64,000 bases of DNA from NCBI GenBank assembly GCA_947495695.1, contig CANLZP010000001.1, forward strand, positions 269,069 through 333,068. Reading direction: 5' to 3'. The translations under genes and the position numbers were made by a program. Shown here in pieces: positions 49,100 to 59,203 of this stretch. The notes under the pieces were generated by a model, which was given only the letters and a program-made list of their open reading frames with translations, was not told where the DNA came from and did no database searches. How positions within the stretch are numbered: position 1 is the first letter of the stretch; each line of letters starts with the position of its first letter. This DNA is from an uncultured Erythrobacter sp. Lineage in GTDB: Bacteria; Pseudomonadota; Alphaproteobacteria; Sphingomonadales; Sphingomonadaceae.

Positions 49100-50093
49100 G
49101 CGATGCTACCACATCCTCCCGCTCATATTCGTACTGAGCGAGATCATCAGCGATTATAGTATATCTGATATCCCCGACCCCGGGGGGCAGATTGGTTTCA
49201 GTCAGTCGCGGAAATTCGCCGACAACCTTGAAGAAACGCAGGCTTGATACCAGCCAGCTCCTGTCGGCATAGAGCTGCGCATGCACGTCGAGATAGCCAG
49301 CTTCAAGCAGGCTATTGTCGAACTTTCTTGCCGCGTAGGGATCGTGATCAAGGCGATCACGGCAGGACCTCACGAGGCCCGGAAGGGTCTCTCCCTGCGC
49401 CGATCCATCGTCCAATCTTACATGTGCAAGAAAGAGCTCTCGAAACGGCGTCTCGTCAAGCTGCTTCTCGTTGGCAATCGAAAGCCGCGAATGCCTTTTT
49501 GCCAGAGAGGATTTGACCTCGACCGCCACGCCGCGATGTACAAAATCCTGGTTTGCCGGATCAGGCCCCACCCAGGCTGATACTGCTTCGAAAGGAGGCA
49601 ACGCAGCGAAGAACAGATCCCTGAGTACCCAGAGTTCACCAAAGAGGCCTCTTTGTGCCTCATCGGAAAGTCCGTCAGCCGGGATGCGCTCGAACAGACC
49701 CTGCCACATTGCAATTCTGTCGATGCATTGGCGCAGCGCTTCAGCTGCAGAGGATTGAGCTTTTGCCACTCCAAGAAGATCGATAGCCAAGACGGCAAAG
49801 ATTTCGAGAAGGCGCTGGTCTTCGAGCAGGATCCTGACGACGGTTCGAACGGGGTCGCCCCTGCGGATTTCATGCGACAGTCGGACGCCTCTACATTTGG
49901 GCAGACGTCCACCACTGGGCCGGACGGCTCCCACTCCCTCCACCAGCAGACCAGGCTGGCCACCCGGCCAGTAGATGCAGGCATATATGCTGACCGGAGC
50001 CTCCACATCGAGCAGTCTGCGATCAAGGCCAGCAGGTCCCGATGCTCCTGATGACATCTGCCCCCAAAGCTCGATCAGCTCAGTGGGCCTCAT
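49074..50093 (-). CDS. PD-(D/E)XK motif protein (DUF4420-like)
   Basis: LFGELWVLRDLFF...AVSAWVGPDPANQDFVHRGVAVEVKSSLAKRHSRLSIANEKQLDE: E...D...EVK nuclease core. ATG at 50093 overlaps the Z1 stop. Confidence 0.82.
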   Translation of the reverse strand: MRPTELIELWGQMSSGASGPAGLDRRLLDVEAPVSIYACIYWPGGQPGLLVEGVGAVRPSGGRLPKCRGVRLSHEIRRGDPVRTVVRILLEDQRLLEIFAVLAIDLLGVAKAQSSAAEALRQCIDRIAMWQGLFERIPADGLSDEAQRGLFGELWVLRDLFFAALPPFEAVSAWVGPDPANQDFVHRGVAVEVKSSLAKRHSRLSIANEKQLDETPFRELFLAHVRLDDGSAQGETLPGLVRSCRDRLDHDPYAARKFDNSLLEAGYLDVHAQLYADRSWLVSSLRFFKVVGEFPRLTETNLPPGVGDIRYTIIADDLAQYEYEREDVVASLEEKPDGD

Positions 50094-52831
50094 GCGAAGA
50101 GGTCCTCGAGCTGCTTCACGCTGTTGGCTGCATAGTCGATCAACGGGGCGTCGTGATCGAAGGGCAGACTCACACCGAAGCCGATCATCGGAGGAACATC
50201 CGGTCTCGAAGGTCCTGGATCGATTGGGTAGACGAGAAGCAGCCCCCTGTTCCGAGACCGCTGCTTTCTGATGAATGGCCCTGATGGTGTCTTTGGCGCA
50301 TCGCGCTTGGGACCCGACTTGGCAGACCACGCCGCCAGGGTTTCCGCCATTGCCTGTTCTCTCTGCTCCATTGTAAAATCGATCATTTCGTCGGGCGGGC
50401 TGACGAGCCGCCCTATGGTGAACTTTTCCTCATCTCCCTCCGACCGATCCTCGCGCGTGTTCAATGGCAGCTCGTAGGGACCTATTGTGCCTCGTCGCGG
50501 CGATTTGCCCCCGGCCAGTAGCACCACGGTCCAGTTTTCGAGTCGACCATGGTCCACACGGTTCCGGATGTATCGGGAAAGCGCCTGTGCATTCGCCTTC
50601 CAAGAATCGCGAGACGTCTCGATGCCGCTCAGAAGTTCGCTGACATCGGCGCCGCCAACGCCATTCCAGACGTATCGCCCACTATCGAGCGACGCCTTGG
50701 GGAGACCTTGGAAGAGCCGAGAAAATGCATCCAGATTGTGCTCGGCGCTCTTGATATCGAACGAGACCGTTTCCGAGATCGTTCCAGCAAATCCGGCGCG
50801 AATGAGAGTACTTGAGCGCATCTTGTTGGCTGCCGTGATCATGAGTCCGTCGGGATGAGTACGCACCCTGTTGCCAAATTCGAGCGGATTCCCTCCCCTG
50901 TCGAAGACGAGGTCGAATTCTTCCCGGAGTTCCGCTGTCGCTGTTGCGATGTGCCGGTACCATTTTACGAGTTCAGGAGATGTATAGAGCCGACAGAGGT
51001 CGGCGTAGCGAGGCCGATAGCCAAACCACCGGCCCATCTGCATAAGTGTGTCGTACATTCTGGAGGTTCTGACGAAATAGCTGACGGTCAGACCCTCCAG
51101 CGTCAGGCCGCGAGACAACTTGTCACCCCCGATCGCAATGACCGAAAGCCCTTGCGGGTGTTCGGCATAGTCGAGGGCGTCCTTTGCTGATCCGTTTATC
51201 TCCCGAACGGTTATCCTTTTAACGGCGTTGTAAAGCTCGGCCTGCACCTCGTCCCATGAGACGGGCTCGAGATCTTCTTCCGGCAGTGCCGCAGAGATCG
51301 TCGGGAACTTCGGGACAAATTCAATATCCCACAACTTCCTGAGCCTTGCTTCGGCATCTCCTCCAGTACCGGGAAATTCCAGCTGACGGCGAATGTCGGT
51401 TAGCGCTTCGGACACGAGCTCTGCTACCTGCGCCTGAACCAGAGTGAACCGGGTCACATGGATCAACATTGAGTTGTCCGCTTCTGAATCACCGCGAACC
51501 CGCCGAGCAGCACAGGCAAGGATAAAGCTCAGAATTGCCTCGTGCATCGATACCGGGAGCGTGTCGACTTCCAGCCACTTCTGGTGTCGAAGTGGAAATA
51601 TATTGGACGCATCGTCGATCCGCCGGATGATCGGCAACCCCTTCGATTCCTTCTCGTCACCGGGTCTATCGAGCCCGAAGACCTTCTCGGCCCCGATGTA
51701 GTTCGACGGTGCGGGTATGTTGATTATGAAACTGCGTGGGAAGAGATCTTCACCGACTTCCTTGCTCGTTGCTTCATGATGCATGAAGACATTGGCGAAC
51801 GGAGTGGCGGTGTAGCCGACGTACGCGCTCTTCTCGAACGTGGTCAGAAGTCTGCGGATGAGCTTATTGGTTCTGGTTGGGTCAGCATCGGGATCGATTT
51901 CGCCGATATCGTCCCTGTACTCCCTGGTATTGGCAGACGCATAGTCGGCCTCGTCGTCGATCACGAAAACCGGCACGTCGCGAATGATCTTGCCGCCTGG
52001 TATGGTGTCATCGTTCACACCTCGTACCGAGGACACCCATTTCAGCAGGTTGTCGAGGATGCTGACACTCTTTTTCACGACAAGGATTATGGGATCCTTG
52101 CCGCCGGGAATCAGTTGGGTGCCGTCGGCTGTTGCGCGCTTGAAATCCCCGCTGTCGTTGCTGCTGGTCAAGGAGTGGGCAATGAGCAGCTTCTGCCCTG
52201 GCATTGCTCCGGCCCCGATCCGAAGATTTTCCTGATCTCCACGTAGGTTGAGGCGAGTATCGAAGCCGAGAAAACCTTCATCCAGCCTGATCTGCGTCTG
52301 GCTTCGCAGACTGTTGTGGACACCGGCAAGAACGATGATGAGTGGGAACCCTGCGTCTACTGCCTTGCAGATCAAACCGGTATAATTCGAAGTCTTGCCT
52401 GACTGGACATCGCCGACCACAAGGCCCCTGCGATCCCAGCTTCCCGGTGTTGATGGATCGCGAAGTCGGTCCAGAATATCGTCTGTCAAACTATCAAGCT
52501 GATCCACGACCGACTTGGCGAACCGTTTCTTCAATCTGAGGAAATGCTTGTAACGATCCCAGAAGTCGAATGGGCGATTGTCTCGCGCTCCGTTGATCCA
52601 CGATTGAAAATCCCTGTCGTCGATGACCGAATATCCGCCAACGCGAATATTGTTGTCTGCCTCAAGTGCCTTGCGCAGCTGATCTAGGTTGACCTGAGAG
52701 AATTTGTCCATTGCGGCGACCAGTGCAATAGTCCTGTCGAGACCTTCTATCGTGATAGGCTTCTCCAGCTGCAGAAGTGAACTGGCAACGCCATACGCGG
52801 CCGAGAAGATTTCATCGTCTGTAGCGGTCAT
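50090..52831 (-). CDS. Z1 domain-containing endonuclease/ATPase-like protein
   Basis: 913 aa; RRGLVVGDVQSGKTSNYTGLICKAVDAGFPLIIVLAGVHNSLRSQTQIRLDEGFLG, VFVIDDEADYAS, SAYVGYTATPFANVF, VIAIGGDKLSRGLTLEGLTVSYFVR, MQMGRWFGYRP. Confidence 0.93.
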   Translation of the reverse strand: MTATDDEIFSAAYGVASSLLQLEKPITIEGLDRTIALVAAMDKFSQVNLDQLRKALEADNNIRVGGYSVIDDRDFQSWINGARDNRPFDFWDRYKHFLRLKKRFAKSVVDQLDSLTDDILDRLRDPSTPGSWDRRGLVVGDVQSGKTSNYTGLICKAVDAGFPLIIVLAGVHNSLRSQTQIRLDEGFLGFDTRLNLRGDQENLRIGAGAMPGQKLLIAHSLTSSNDSGDFKRATADGTQLIPGGKDPIILVVKKSVSILDNLLKWVSSVRGVNDDTIPGGKIIRDVPVFVIDDEADYASANTREYRDDIGEIDPDADPTRTNKLIRRLLTTFEKSAYVGYTATPFANVFMHHEATSKEVGEDLFPRSFIINIPAPSNYIGAEKVFGLDRPGDEKESKGLPIIRRIDDASNIFPLRHQKWLEVDTLPVSMHEAILSFILACAARRVRGDSEADNSMLIHVTRFTLVQAQVAELVSEALTDIRRQLEFPGTGGDAEARLRKLWDIEFVPKFPTISAALPEEDLEPVSWDEVQAELYNAVKRITVREINGSAKDALDYAEHPQGLSVIAIGGDKLSRGLTLEGLTVSYFVRTSRMYDTLMQMGRWFGYRPRYADLCRLYTSPELVKWYRHIATATAELREEFDLVFDRGGNPLEFGNRVRTHPDGLMITAANKMRSSTLIRAGFAGTISETVSFDIKSAEHNLDAFSRLFQGLPKASLDSGRYVWNGVGGADVSELLSGIETSRDSWKANAQALSRYIRNRVDHGRLENWTVVLLAGGKSPRRGTIGPYELPLNTREDRSEGDEEKFTIGRLVSPPDEMIDFTMEQREQAMAETLAAWSAKSGPKRDAPKTPSGPFIRKQRSRNRGLLLVYPIDPGPSRPDVPPMIGFGVSLPFDHDAPLIDYAANSVKQLEDLFA

Positions 52832-54351
52832 TTGTCATCTCCTGAGCCGTCCGTTCTTGCGGGCAGTGCTGCTGTCTCGACGAACGCGGCGAGTATCGCC
52901 GGAAAGGAACTGAAGGGTTCCATCTGCGCCAGGGCTTTAGATGCATCGTCGCGCGATCTCCCGCTCTCGACCAACGCTTCGAACACCTCTTGCATCGCTT
53001 TCTGCAATTCGGCCGTCGCTCCTTCGAAAGGCTGTGCGAGAGAATCGGGTGACTCTGCGTTGTTGATGACAATCAGCGGTGCTGGGACGGTCTGCTCGAT
53101 AAGATTCATGAGCGCTCTGAGAGGCTTGCTGTCCTTACTGTCGGCAAGCACCTTTGATACAAGCGGGTGGTCGCGGTTGATCTTGTAGAATTTCTTGCCG
53201 TGCTTGGTGAGATGCTTCCACAGGAAGACCGAGTCATCGCCGAGACTCCTCTGGATCATCTTGCCCCGATGTCGGTAGATGCTTGAGGCTCGGCTCCTTG
53301 CCGCCGTTGCGATCCGCTTGAGATCCTTGCGAAGTGCTGCTGGAGGGTGAGCCTGCGACTTTTTGACATCGATCTGCCAGCTCAGGTCGGTGGAATTCGG
53401 AAGGTCGATCCGGATCCGCGCAAGTTTGAAATGCTCTTCCTTCTGCATTCCCAGCCCGAGCCAGTCACCAGCCACCAGTAGCCGCTTGTTGCGATAGATG
53501 TAGAAGCCCTGATGAGCGTTCCAGCCTCTGGAACCGGCTGCTCGGGAGTGTTCCTCCGGGCTGATACGACTGTGATGAGGCAGGATGAAGGCCTTGACTT
53601 CGAACGCTTCGAAACCAGTTCCGAGGAATTCGGAAGGCAGGGGCTCGGTGGCACTGGTGTCTTCGAGGAAGGGATCCCACGGCTCAATGGCGCGTCCGTT
53701 CAGATGCAGTTTGACGGAGCCCCTGCCTCTGAGAAAGCGATGGAAGACCATGGCAAGATGGTCCCGAACCGCCTCTGCGCGCTCGCGAAAGTGTCGTTGT
53801 CCGACATCGTCATCCTCGTTGATGTCCCCGACCAGAGCGTCCAGCCGATCCCAGAAGAGAACAGTACCCGATTTCCAATCGTCTAAGAGCTCGATGTCGG
53901 TTGGCTCGAGAAGGGCTGCGCCCTTGAGCAGGCGCCACTCTCCAGTCTCCACGGTGGATAGGTAGTCGAGATCCCACCTTCTGATTGCGACCGGTGTGTC
54001 GGCGGTCTTGGTCATTACCGTTAGGCATCGACATTGTGAGATCGAAGCAGTCTTCATCCCGAGCCCGAAGCGGCCAAGATCAGCGGGGTCGCGTTCCTGA
54101 ACGGGACTCCTGCTACCGGGACGCATTGAGTCGATCAGGCGCTCCTCGCTCATCCCCTTCCCGTCGTCTTTAATGACAATACGGGAGGATCTGCCGGCCC
54201 ATTGCATGTCTATCCAGATATTGCGGGCATCGGCGGTAAGGCTGTTGTCGATTATGTCTGCAAGCGCGGTAGGAAGATCGTATCCGAATGCGCGAAGCGA
54301 TTCGAAGAGCTCAGTTGCTCCCGGGCCTGCCAGATCATAGTCAGCCTGCAT
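52828..54351 (-). CDS. GHKL ATPase (MutL/MORC-like) of a defence cassette
   Basis: LPTALADIIDNSLTADARNIWIDMQW, IVIKDDGKGMSEERLIDSMRPGSRSP, LGRFGLGMKTASISQCRCLTV. ATG 54351 overlaps the MTase stop. Confidence 0.88.
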   Translation of the reverse strand: MQADYDLAGPGATELFESLRAFGYDLPTALADIIDNSLTADARNIWIDMQWAGRSSRIVIKDDGKGMSEERLIDSMRPGSRSPVQERDPADLGRFGLGMKTASISQCRCLTVMTKTADTPVAIRRWDLDYLSTVETGEWRLLKGAALLEPTDIELLDDWKSGTVLFWDRLDALVGDINEDDDVGQRHFRERAEAVRDHLAMVFHRFLRGRGSVKLHLNGRAIEPWDPFLEDTSATEPLPSEFLGTGFEAFEVKAFILPHHSRISPEEHSRAAGSRGWNAHQGFYIYRNKRLLVAGDWLGLGMQKEEHFKLARIRIDLPNSTDLSWQIDVKKSQAHPPAALRKDLKRIATAARSRASSIYRHRGKMIQRSLGDDSVFLWKHLTKHGKKFYKINRDHPLVSKVLADSKDSKPLRALMNLIEQTVPAPLIVINNAESPDSLAQPFEGATAELQKAMQEVFEALVESGRSRDDASKALAQMEPFSSFPAILAAFVETAALPARTDGSGDDK

Positions 54352-55951
54352 CAACGAGACTCTCGACCCGTTGGTCGGCAGATCCGCAAGGTTCCCTCCT
54401 GCCTGAGAGGATGGATATAAGAGCTTCTCCCAGCTTTCTTGCGAGGAGTGGGGGAACAGCATTTCCAACCTGAATGTACTGCGCGGTCCTTCCCCCCTTG
54501 AAATAATAGTTGTCGGGAAAGGTCTGAAGCCTTGCTGCCTCTCTCACAGTGAGGCTTCGGCATTGGAGCGGGTCCGGATGAATGAAATAATGCCCATCCT
54601 TGGATATATGGCATGTGATCGTTGTCGAATGATTGTCCCAGCTCTGCACCCTGAAGCGATCGGCGAATTTCCCGGATGACCAACTCCGATGCGAGGGAGC
54701 AAGTTCGTCCGGAAATTCCGATGAAGTCGGGGATTTGCCGACCAGTTCAGCATGAAGGGCGGCAAAGAAATACCGAGCAAGATCTGCTGGCATGTGCCCG
54801 CGCGTTTCATTGTTGGGTAGGCGCTTGAGGCATGGATCCACCAGCCATTCCTTCAGTTCCTGCGGGCAAGAATCGGAAATTCCGACTCCATCGGCAGTTC
54901 GAGCCGGAATTTCATTCAAAGCCCGAAGGCGGGCCTGGTATCGCCTTGTGGCCTTGACGAAGTTCTCTCGTACTCCGTCGGTCAGCCCGGTCTTGATCCC
55001 AGCGACACTGTCCAACGCCGCCAGGACAGATACCTTCCACTGTTCGGGGCCGTCCGCGGATCGGCTGAGGCCGCTGCGAAGTCGCGGCATCTGATCGAGA
55101 ACATCTCGGACGGCTGCGCGCCCTGCGGCAGGCGCGATACAAGTCGTCATCGTCTCATGGTCGATGTTCGCGGCGATATCCTCGCGAATTCCTACGATGA
55201 TCACCCTGTGCCGCGCCTGAGGGATTCCGAATTCCTCTGCACGCACAATGAAGTCACAAGCTTCCGGTTGATTGACTAGCCGAAAGCCCAGCGCCTCCGT
55301 TCTCGGGGCCAGTGCAACAAGGCGATACCTTCCGCCCTCTGCGCGATCGCCGCGAAGATCAGCAAGTACCTGATCGACTATTCGGACATTGCCATCGACA
55401 GTGGACGAGAGCAGGCCTTTCACGTTTTCCATAACGAAAGCAGCCGGACTGAGTCTGTCGAGGATGCGGATGTATTCCTCATATAGAAAATGTCGGTTGT
55501 CTTCGGAGGCAATATACCCAGTCTTGCCAGCATTTCTTGCCCTGCCGACTAGGGAGTAGGCCTGACAGGGAGGGCCGCCGATAAGGATGACGCGGTCATT
55601 TCCTTCATTGCGGATTCTGTCCAGCCTTGCATCGAGCCTGAGGGTAGGATCCTCGCTTCCCAATTCGAGGCACCACGCTTCATCGCATGCGCGCTGCCAT
55701 TCCTCCGGATAGAGCGATGACCAATCGGGCTCAGGGCCCAGCTGATTCAAGAATTCATAATAGTCCGAAGGCGGACTAGCGAACTGCCTCAGAAAGCTCC
55801 TCAGCAAAAGCGTGGAATGAGCAGTCGGGTCCTTCTCGATTGAAAGTGCAATTTCACAGGCAGGGGATCCGTCGATGTTGCGCACCTTCGAGAATCCCTC
55901 GGCGAGCCCGCCGGGACCTGCAAAAATGTCGACAACAGAATATCTATGCAA
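54341..55951 (-). CDS. DNA (cytosine-5) methyltransferase (Dcm family); probable TTG start, position uncertain (55951 or 55999)
   Basis: YSVVDIFAGPGGLAEGF, ILIGGPPCQAYSLVGRAR, AFVMENVKGLLSS, RSLTVREAARLQTFPDNYYFKG, QVGNAVPPLLARKLGEAL. Confidence 0.92.
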   Translation of the reverse strand: MHRYSVVDIFAGPGGLAEGFSKVRNIDGSPACEIALSIEKDPTAHSTLLLRSFLRQFASPPSDYYEFLNQLGPEPDWSSLYPEEWQRACDEAWCLELGSEDPTLRLDARLDRIRNEGNDRVILIGGPPCQAYSLVGRARNAGKTGYIASEDNRHFLYEEYIRILDRLSPAAFVMENVKGLLSSTVDGNVRIVDQVLADLRGDRAEGGRYRLVALAPRTEALGFRLVNQPEACDFIVRAEEFGIPQARHRVIIVGIREDIAANIDHETMTTCIAPAAGRAAVRDVLDQMPRLRSGLSRSADGPEQWKVSVLAALDSVAGIKTGLTDGVRENFVKATRRYQARLRALNEIPARTADGVGISDSCPQELKEWLVDPCLKRLPNNETRGHMPADLARYFFAALHAELVGKSPTSSEFPDELAPSHRSWSSGKFADRFRVQSWDNHSTTITCHISKDGHYFIHPDPLQCRSLTVREAARLQTFPDNYYFKGGRTAQYIQVGNAVPPLLARKLGEALISILSGRREPCGSADQRVESLVDAG

Positions 55952-56017
55952 GAACGGACCCCGTAAAAGCGAAAGACCTGTGCGAGAACGGGCCCGCAAA
56001 GAAAAACGAGAACCTTA

Positions 56018-56497
56018 ATGCCAGATTCTGTCAATACATCAACCAGATCGCGAATGATGGCTGGGATACGCGGGAAGAACACCCGGCCTGAACTCAAGGT
56101 CAGAAGTGCGCTGCATCGTCGGGGCTTTCGCTTCAGGCTGCACGGAGCAGGTATACCCGGTCGTCCCGATATCGTGTTCTCTTCGCGAAGTGCCGTGATA
56201 TTCGTTCACGGCTGCTTCTGGCATCGCCATCAAGGTTGTCACTGGTGCACCGATCCAGAAGCAAGAGGCGACTTCTGGGAGGCGAAGTTTCGCGCCAATG
56301 TGGAACGCGATCACCGGCAGCAGCTTGCACTTCTGGATCAGGGCTGGCGGGTCGGCATCGTCTGGGAATGTGCCACAAGAACAAAGGGCTTTGAGCAGAT
56401 TGTCGAAGCCCTGTGCAATTGGCTGGATAGCCGGGATCGTTGGCTCGAAACTAATGTTGTCCGGTCGAGACCCGGATGGAAGAATCATTTGCGGTGA
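56018..56497 (+). CDS. vsr: Very short patch repair endonuclease (Vsr)
   Basis: TRSRMMAGIRGKNTRPELKVRSALHRRGFRFRLHGAGIPGRPDIVFSSRSAVIFVHGCFWHRHQGC...WRVGIVWECATR. Confidence 0.92.
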   Translation: MPDSVNTSTRSRMMAGIRGKNTRPELKVRSALHRRGFRFRLHGAGIPGRPDIVFSSRSAVIFVHGCFWHRHQGCHWCTDPEARGDFWEAKFRANVERDHRQQLALLDQGWRVGIVWECATRTKGFEQIVEALCNWLDSRDRWLETNVVRSRPGWKNHLR

Positions 56498-56826
56498 CAA
56501 CAGCCTGAAACGCCGAAGTGATCGCTGATCTGGCAGCCTTCATCGTCGTGATCGAGAATCGAGCGGATCATGTTGGCCGAGAAGGCGAAAGGTTGAGCTC
56601 ATTTTGGGTGGCGATAAGAGGGGATTATCGAAGGTTAGCGGCTAGTTTTTAGGTGCACCAGCTTTGCCCTAAAGCAGACCTTCGCCTTCCGGCTGAGCTT
56701 TGGCTAAGGCTCAATGGCTGGAATTGGGGTGGAAAGCGGACAGTCTGCTTTGCATGGATAGGTTTATGCAAGCAGATGCCTTTACGAACTCAGCCGAATG
56801 ACTGCCAACGACCCAGTTCCGGACAT

Positions 56827-57384
56827 TCAATTCTGATTTGCATGTTTCTCGACCCAAGCCACGAACTTTTCGGTCCAGCCTTTCAAGAAGTCGCGGCTAG
56901 CCGGTCCGATGTTGCCGTCATCATCGAAAAACTCCGGAGCGGCTTGAAGGAATGCCTCGGGTTGAGCGAGCGTGGGCATATCAAGAAAGGCGAGAACATT
57001 ACGCAGATGTTGCTGAGCCATCGCAGTGCCAATTGATCCGACCGAAATTCCGATTACCCCTGCAGGCTTGCCGCCCCAAACGCTTTCGCCATAGGGCCTT
57101 GATGCATGATCAATGGCGTTTTTGAGAACGCCAGGAATGGAACGGTTGTATTCAGGTGTTACGAAAAGCACGCCATCAGCTTCGGCGATTTGCGATTTGA
57201 AGCGTTTCACCGATTCAGCTTGGGCGGCATCGTCATCCTGATTGTAAAGCGGTAGTTCGCTAATTTCGGCGTGGTGAAATGCAACATGTTGAGGGGCAAG
57301 CCGGGTCAAACCCTCAGCAAGCGATGCATTAATTGAGTCTTGGCGCAGGCTGCCGGTGACAATGGCTATTCGAATATTTGGCAT
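56827..57384 (-). CDS. NADPH-dependent FMN reductase family protein
   Basis: IRIAIVTGSLRQDSINASLAEGL...DGVLFVTPEYNRSIPGVLKNAIDHASRPYGESVWGGKPAGVIGIS. Confidence 0.9.
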   Translation of the reverse strand: MPNIRIAIVTGSLRQDSINASLAEGLTRLAPQHVAFHHAEISELPLYNQDDDAAQAESVKRFKSQIAEADGVLFVTPEYNRSIPGVLKNAIDHASRPYGESVWGGKPAGVIGISVGSIGTAMAQQHLRNVLAFLDMPTLAQPEAFLQAAPEFFDDDGNIGPASRDFLKGWTEKFVAWVEKHANQN

Positions 57385-57454
57385 GTTCAGTTTCCTTCTG
57401 ATTCAATTGAGGTTTTGAATTGGCTCTTTGTGTTTGCTCGCTGAGGCTGCAGCG

Positions 57455-58354
57455 TTATTCGCTCACCCGGCCCAAGTGCCCCGCGCGGAAGGCCGCTTCG
57501 ACTTGCGCAATTTCGGCTTTGTTATTCATCACAAAGGGGCCGCGCTGCACAAAGGGTTCAGCGATCGGCTCACCTGTCACGACCACAACATGGCTGTCAG
57601 TATCGGTACGAATACTCAGCGATGCAGTTTCTTGGTCCGCGCCAATTGCGACGGCCTCGCCAGCAGCAATTGCGATATCATATTCACCGGTGGTGACTTC
57701 GATGCGCCCGTCGATGACGCAAAGCCATTGAGAGTGGCCGGGTGCTACATCGTGGTCAAAGTGGCCTCCAGCATCGATCATCGCATCAAGGATGGTCATC
57801 GGCAGAGCGGGAGAGCTGGCACCGCGAAGCCCGTTGCTTTCGCCCAGAACGAGGCGAACTTTCGCGACATGGGTCCTAATAACGGGCATCTCGCTTGCTT
57901 TTACGTGCAGCGTCTGCGGGGCATCATGTTTCATGCGCGCAGGAAGGTTCACAAACATTTGCAGGCCATGGGCCGCAGCACCAGGAACGGGTTTCTCGTC
58001 GTGCACCGCTCCGCTGCCTGCCTTGAGCCAATACAAATCGCCGGGCTGCAGGTCGATGTCGTTGCCAAGAGAGTCGCGATTGTTGAACGATCCGATGCTA
58101 TCCTCGAACAAGACCGTCACCGCAGACATTCCTGCATGTGGATGCGCGCCGAATGTTGGTTCGGTCATGGTGTAATGATCGACCATCACGAGCGGGTCCA
58201 TCAAACCGTCAAACATCGCGTGCTTGAAACTGAGCGCTTTGAAACCGGACCGGATTGAGAACGGTTTACCCGTTACAGGGGCAGAGGCGTTTTTAGGCTC
58301 TTGATGAACGCGAGTGATTGGTGATGTGCGTTGCAATGATGTTTGGGTCTGCAT
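57455..58354 (-). CDS. Pirin family protein
   Basis: DPLVMVDHYTMTEPTFGAHPHAGMSAVTVLFEDSIGSFNNRDSLGNDIDLQPGDLYWLKAGSGAVHDEKPVPG. Confidence 0.9.
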   Translation of the reverse strand: MQTQTSLQRTSPITRVHQEPKNASAPVTGKPFSIRSGFKALSFKHAMFDGLMDPLVMVDHYTMTEPTFGAHPHAGMSAVTVLFEDSIGSFNNRDSLGNDIDLQPGDLYWLKAGSGAVHDEKPVPGAAAHGLQMFVNLPARMKHDAPQTLHVKASEMPVIRTHVAKVRLVLGESNGLRGASSPALPMTILDAMIDAGGHFDHDVAPGHSQWLCVIDGRIEVTTGEYDIAIAAGEAVAIGADQETASLSIRTDTDSHVVVVTGEPIAEPFVQRGPFVMNNKAEIAQVEAAFRAGHLGRVSE

Positions 58355-58506
58355 GTCCAAGGCTCCGTTCGACTTGATGCACAATGACTAGTCGTCCCGG
58401 CACAGGCGCTCTTGCCGGACCGCGTCAGAGTTTTGCCAGATTGCGCCACGCAAGGGTCGCAAGAGCATCTGGTGACCTTCTGACAACGCCGGTCAGGCCA
58501 GCGTAC

Positions 58507-59199
58507 CTAGTCCTCAATGCCGAGAAAACGGAAGGTTTGTCCCAGAGTGTTGAACGCACCGTGGGCCAAAATCAGGGGCATGATATTGCGTCGCCCGAAC
58601 CAGAGGTAGAACACGCCAAAAGCAAACCCGCCTGCTCCGGTCACGAGTGCGCCGTGCCAGCCTTGGTAATAAGCGTGGCGATATCCGAAGAAGATAGATG
58701 AAATGAGCAGCGCCCAAATGTCGGCTCGCACGCCACCGCCGAAGGCCTCACTGGTGTGGTTGATGATAAAGGCGCGGAAGAGAAGTTCCTCAAAGAAGGA
58801 AGCATGCGTCCATACAAGCCCCATAATGACCAGATAAGCGGTTAGATTGCCTTCGATATGGGAGAAACGGTCGCTTGTTCCGATGTCTTCGAAAAACTGG
58901 TCTGCGACGAGGGCCATTAGCTGAGTGCAGACGAGAAAGAAGGCCATAGTGAGCAGGGTGAGACCCAACGTTCTGAACCAACTTTCCGGCCAACGAAGGC
59001 CCAGATCGCTCCACCCGAGGCCTCTACGGTAGAGCAATATACTCGCGACTGTCATTGCGCTGAAAGTAGATGCCGGCCCCGCGTAGAGCTGCGTGATAGG
59101 GAGTAGCGACTGTTTGACGATAACGAGTGTAGCTACGACAAACACCAGATCGCGCATGGCCGTCTTTGGTGTGGATGTAGTTCGGTTTCCTGTCAGCAT
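58507..59199 (-). CDS. CPBP family intramembrane metalloprotease
   Basis: WTHASFFEELLFRAFIINHTSEAFGG (EExxxR), YYQGWHGALVTGAGGFAFGVFYLWFGRRNIMPLILAHGAFNTLG. Confidence 0.9.
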   Translation of the reverse strand: MLTGNRTTSTPKTAMRDLVFVVATLVIVKQSLLPITQLYAGPASTFSAMTVASILLYRRGLGWSDLGLRWPESWFRTLGLTLLTMAFFLVCTQLMALVADQFFEDIGTSDRFSHIEGNLTAYLVIMGLVWTHASFFEELLFRAFIINHTSEAFGGGVRADIWALLISSIFFGYRHAYYQGWHGALVTGAGGFAFGVFYLWFGRRNIMPLILAHGAFNTLGQTFRFLGIED

Positions 59200-59203
59200 C
59201 GCC

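Noticed and set aside
47042-56497. Claiming the defence cassette as an entirely new system.
   Set aside because: The domain set (MutL-like GHKL, Z1, PD-(D/E)XK, AIPR, C5-MTase, Vsr) matches previously described MutL/Z1 restriction-linked (Mza-like) systems.
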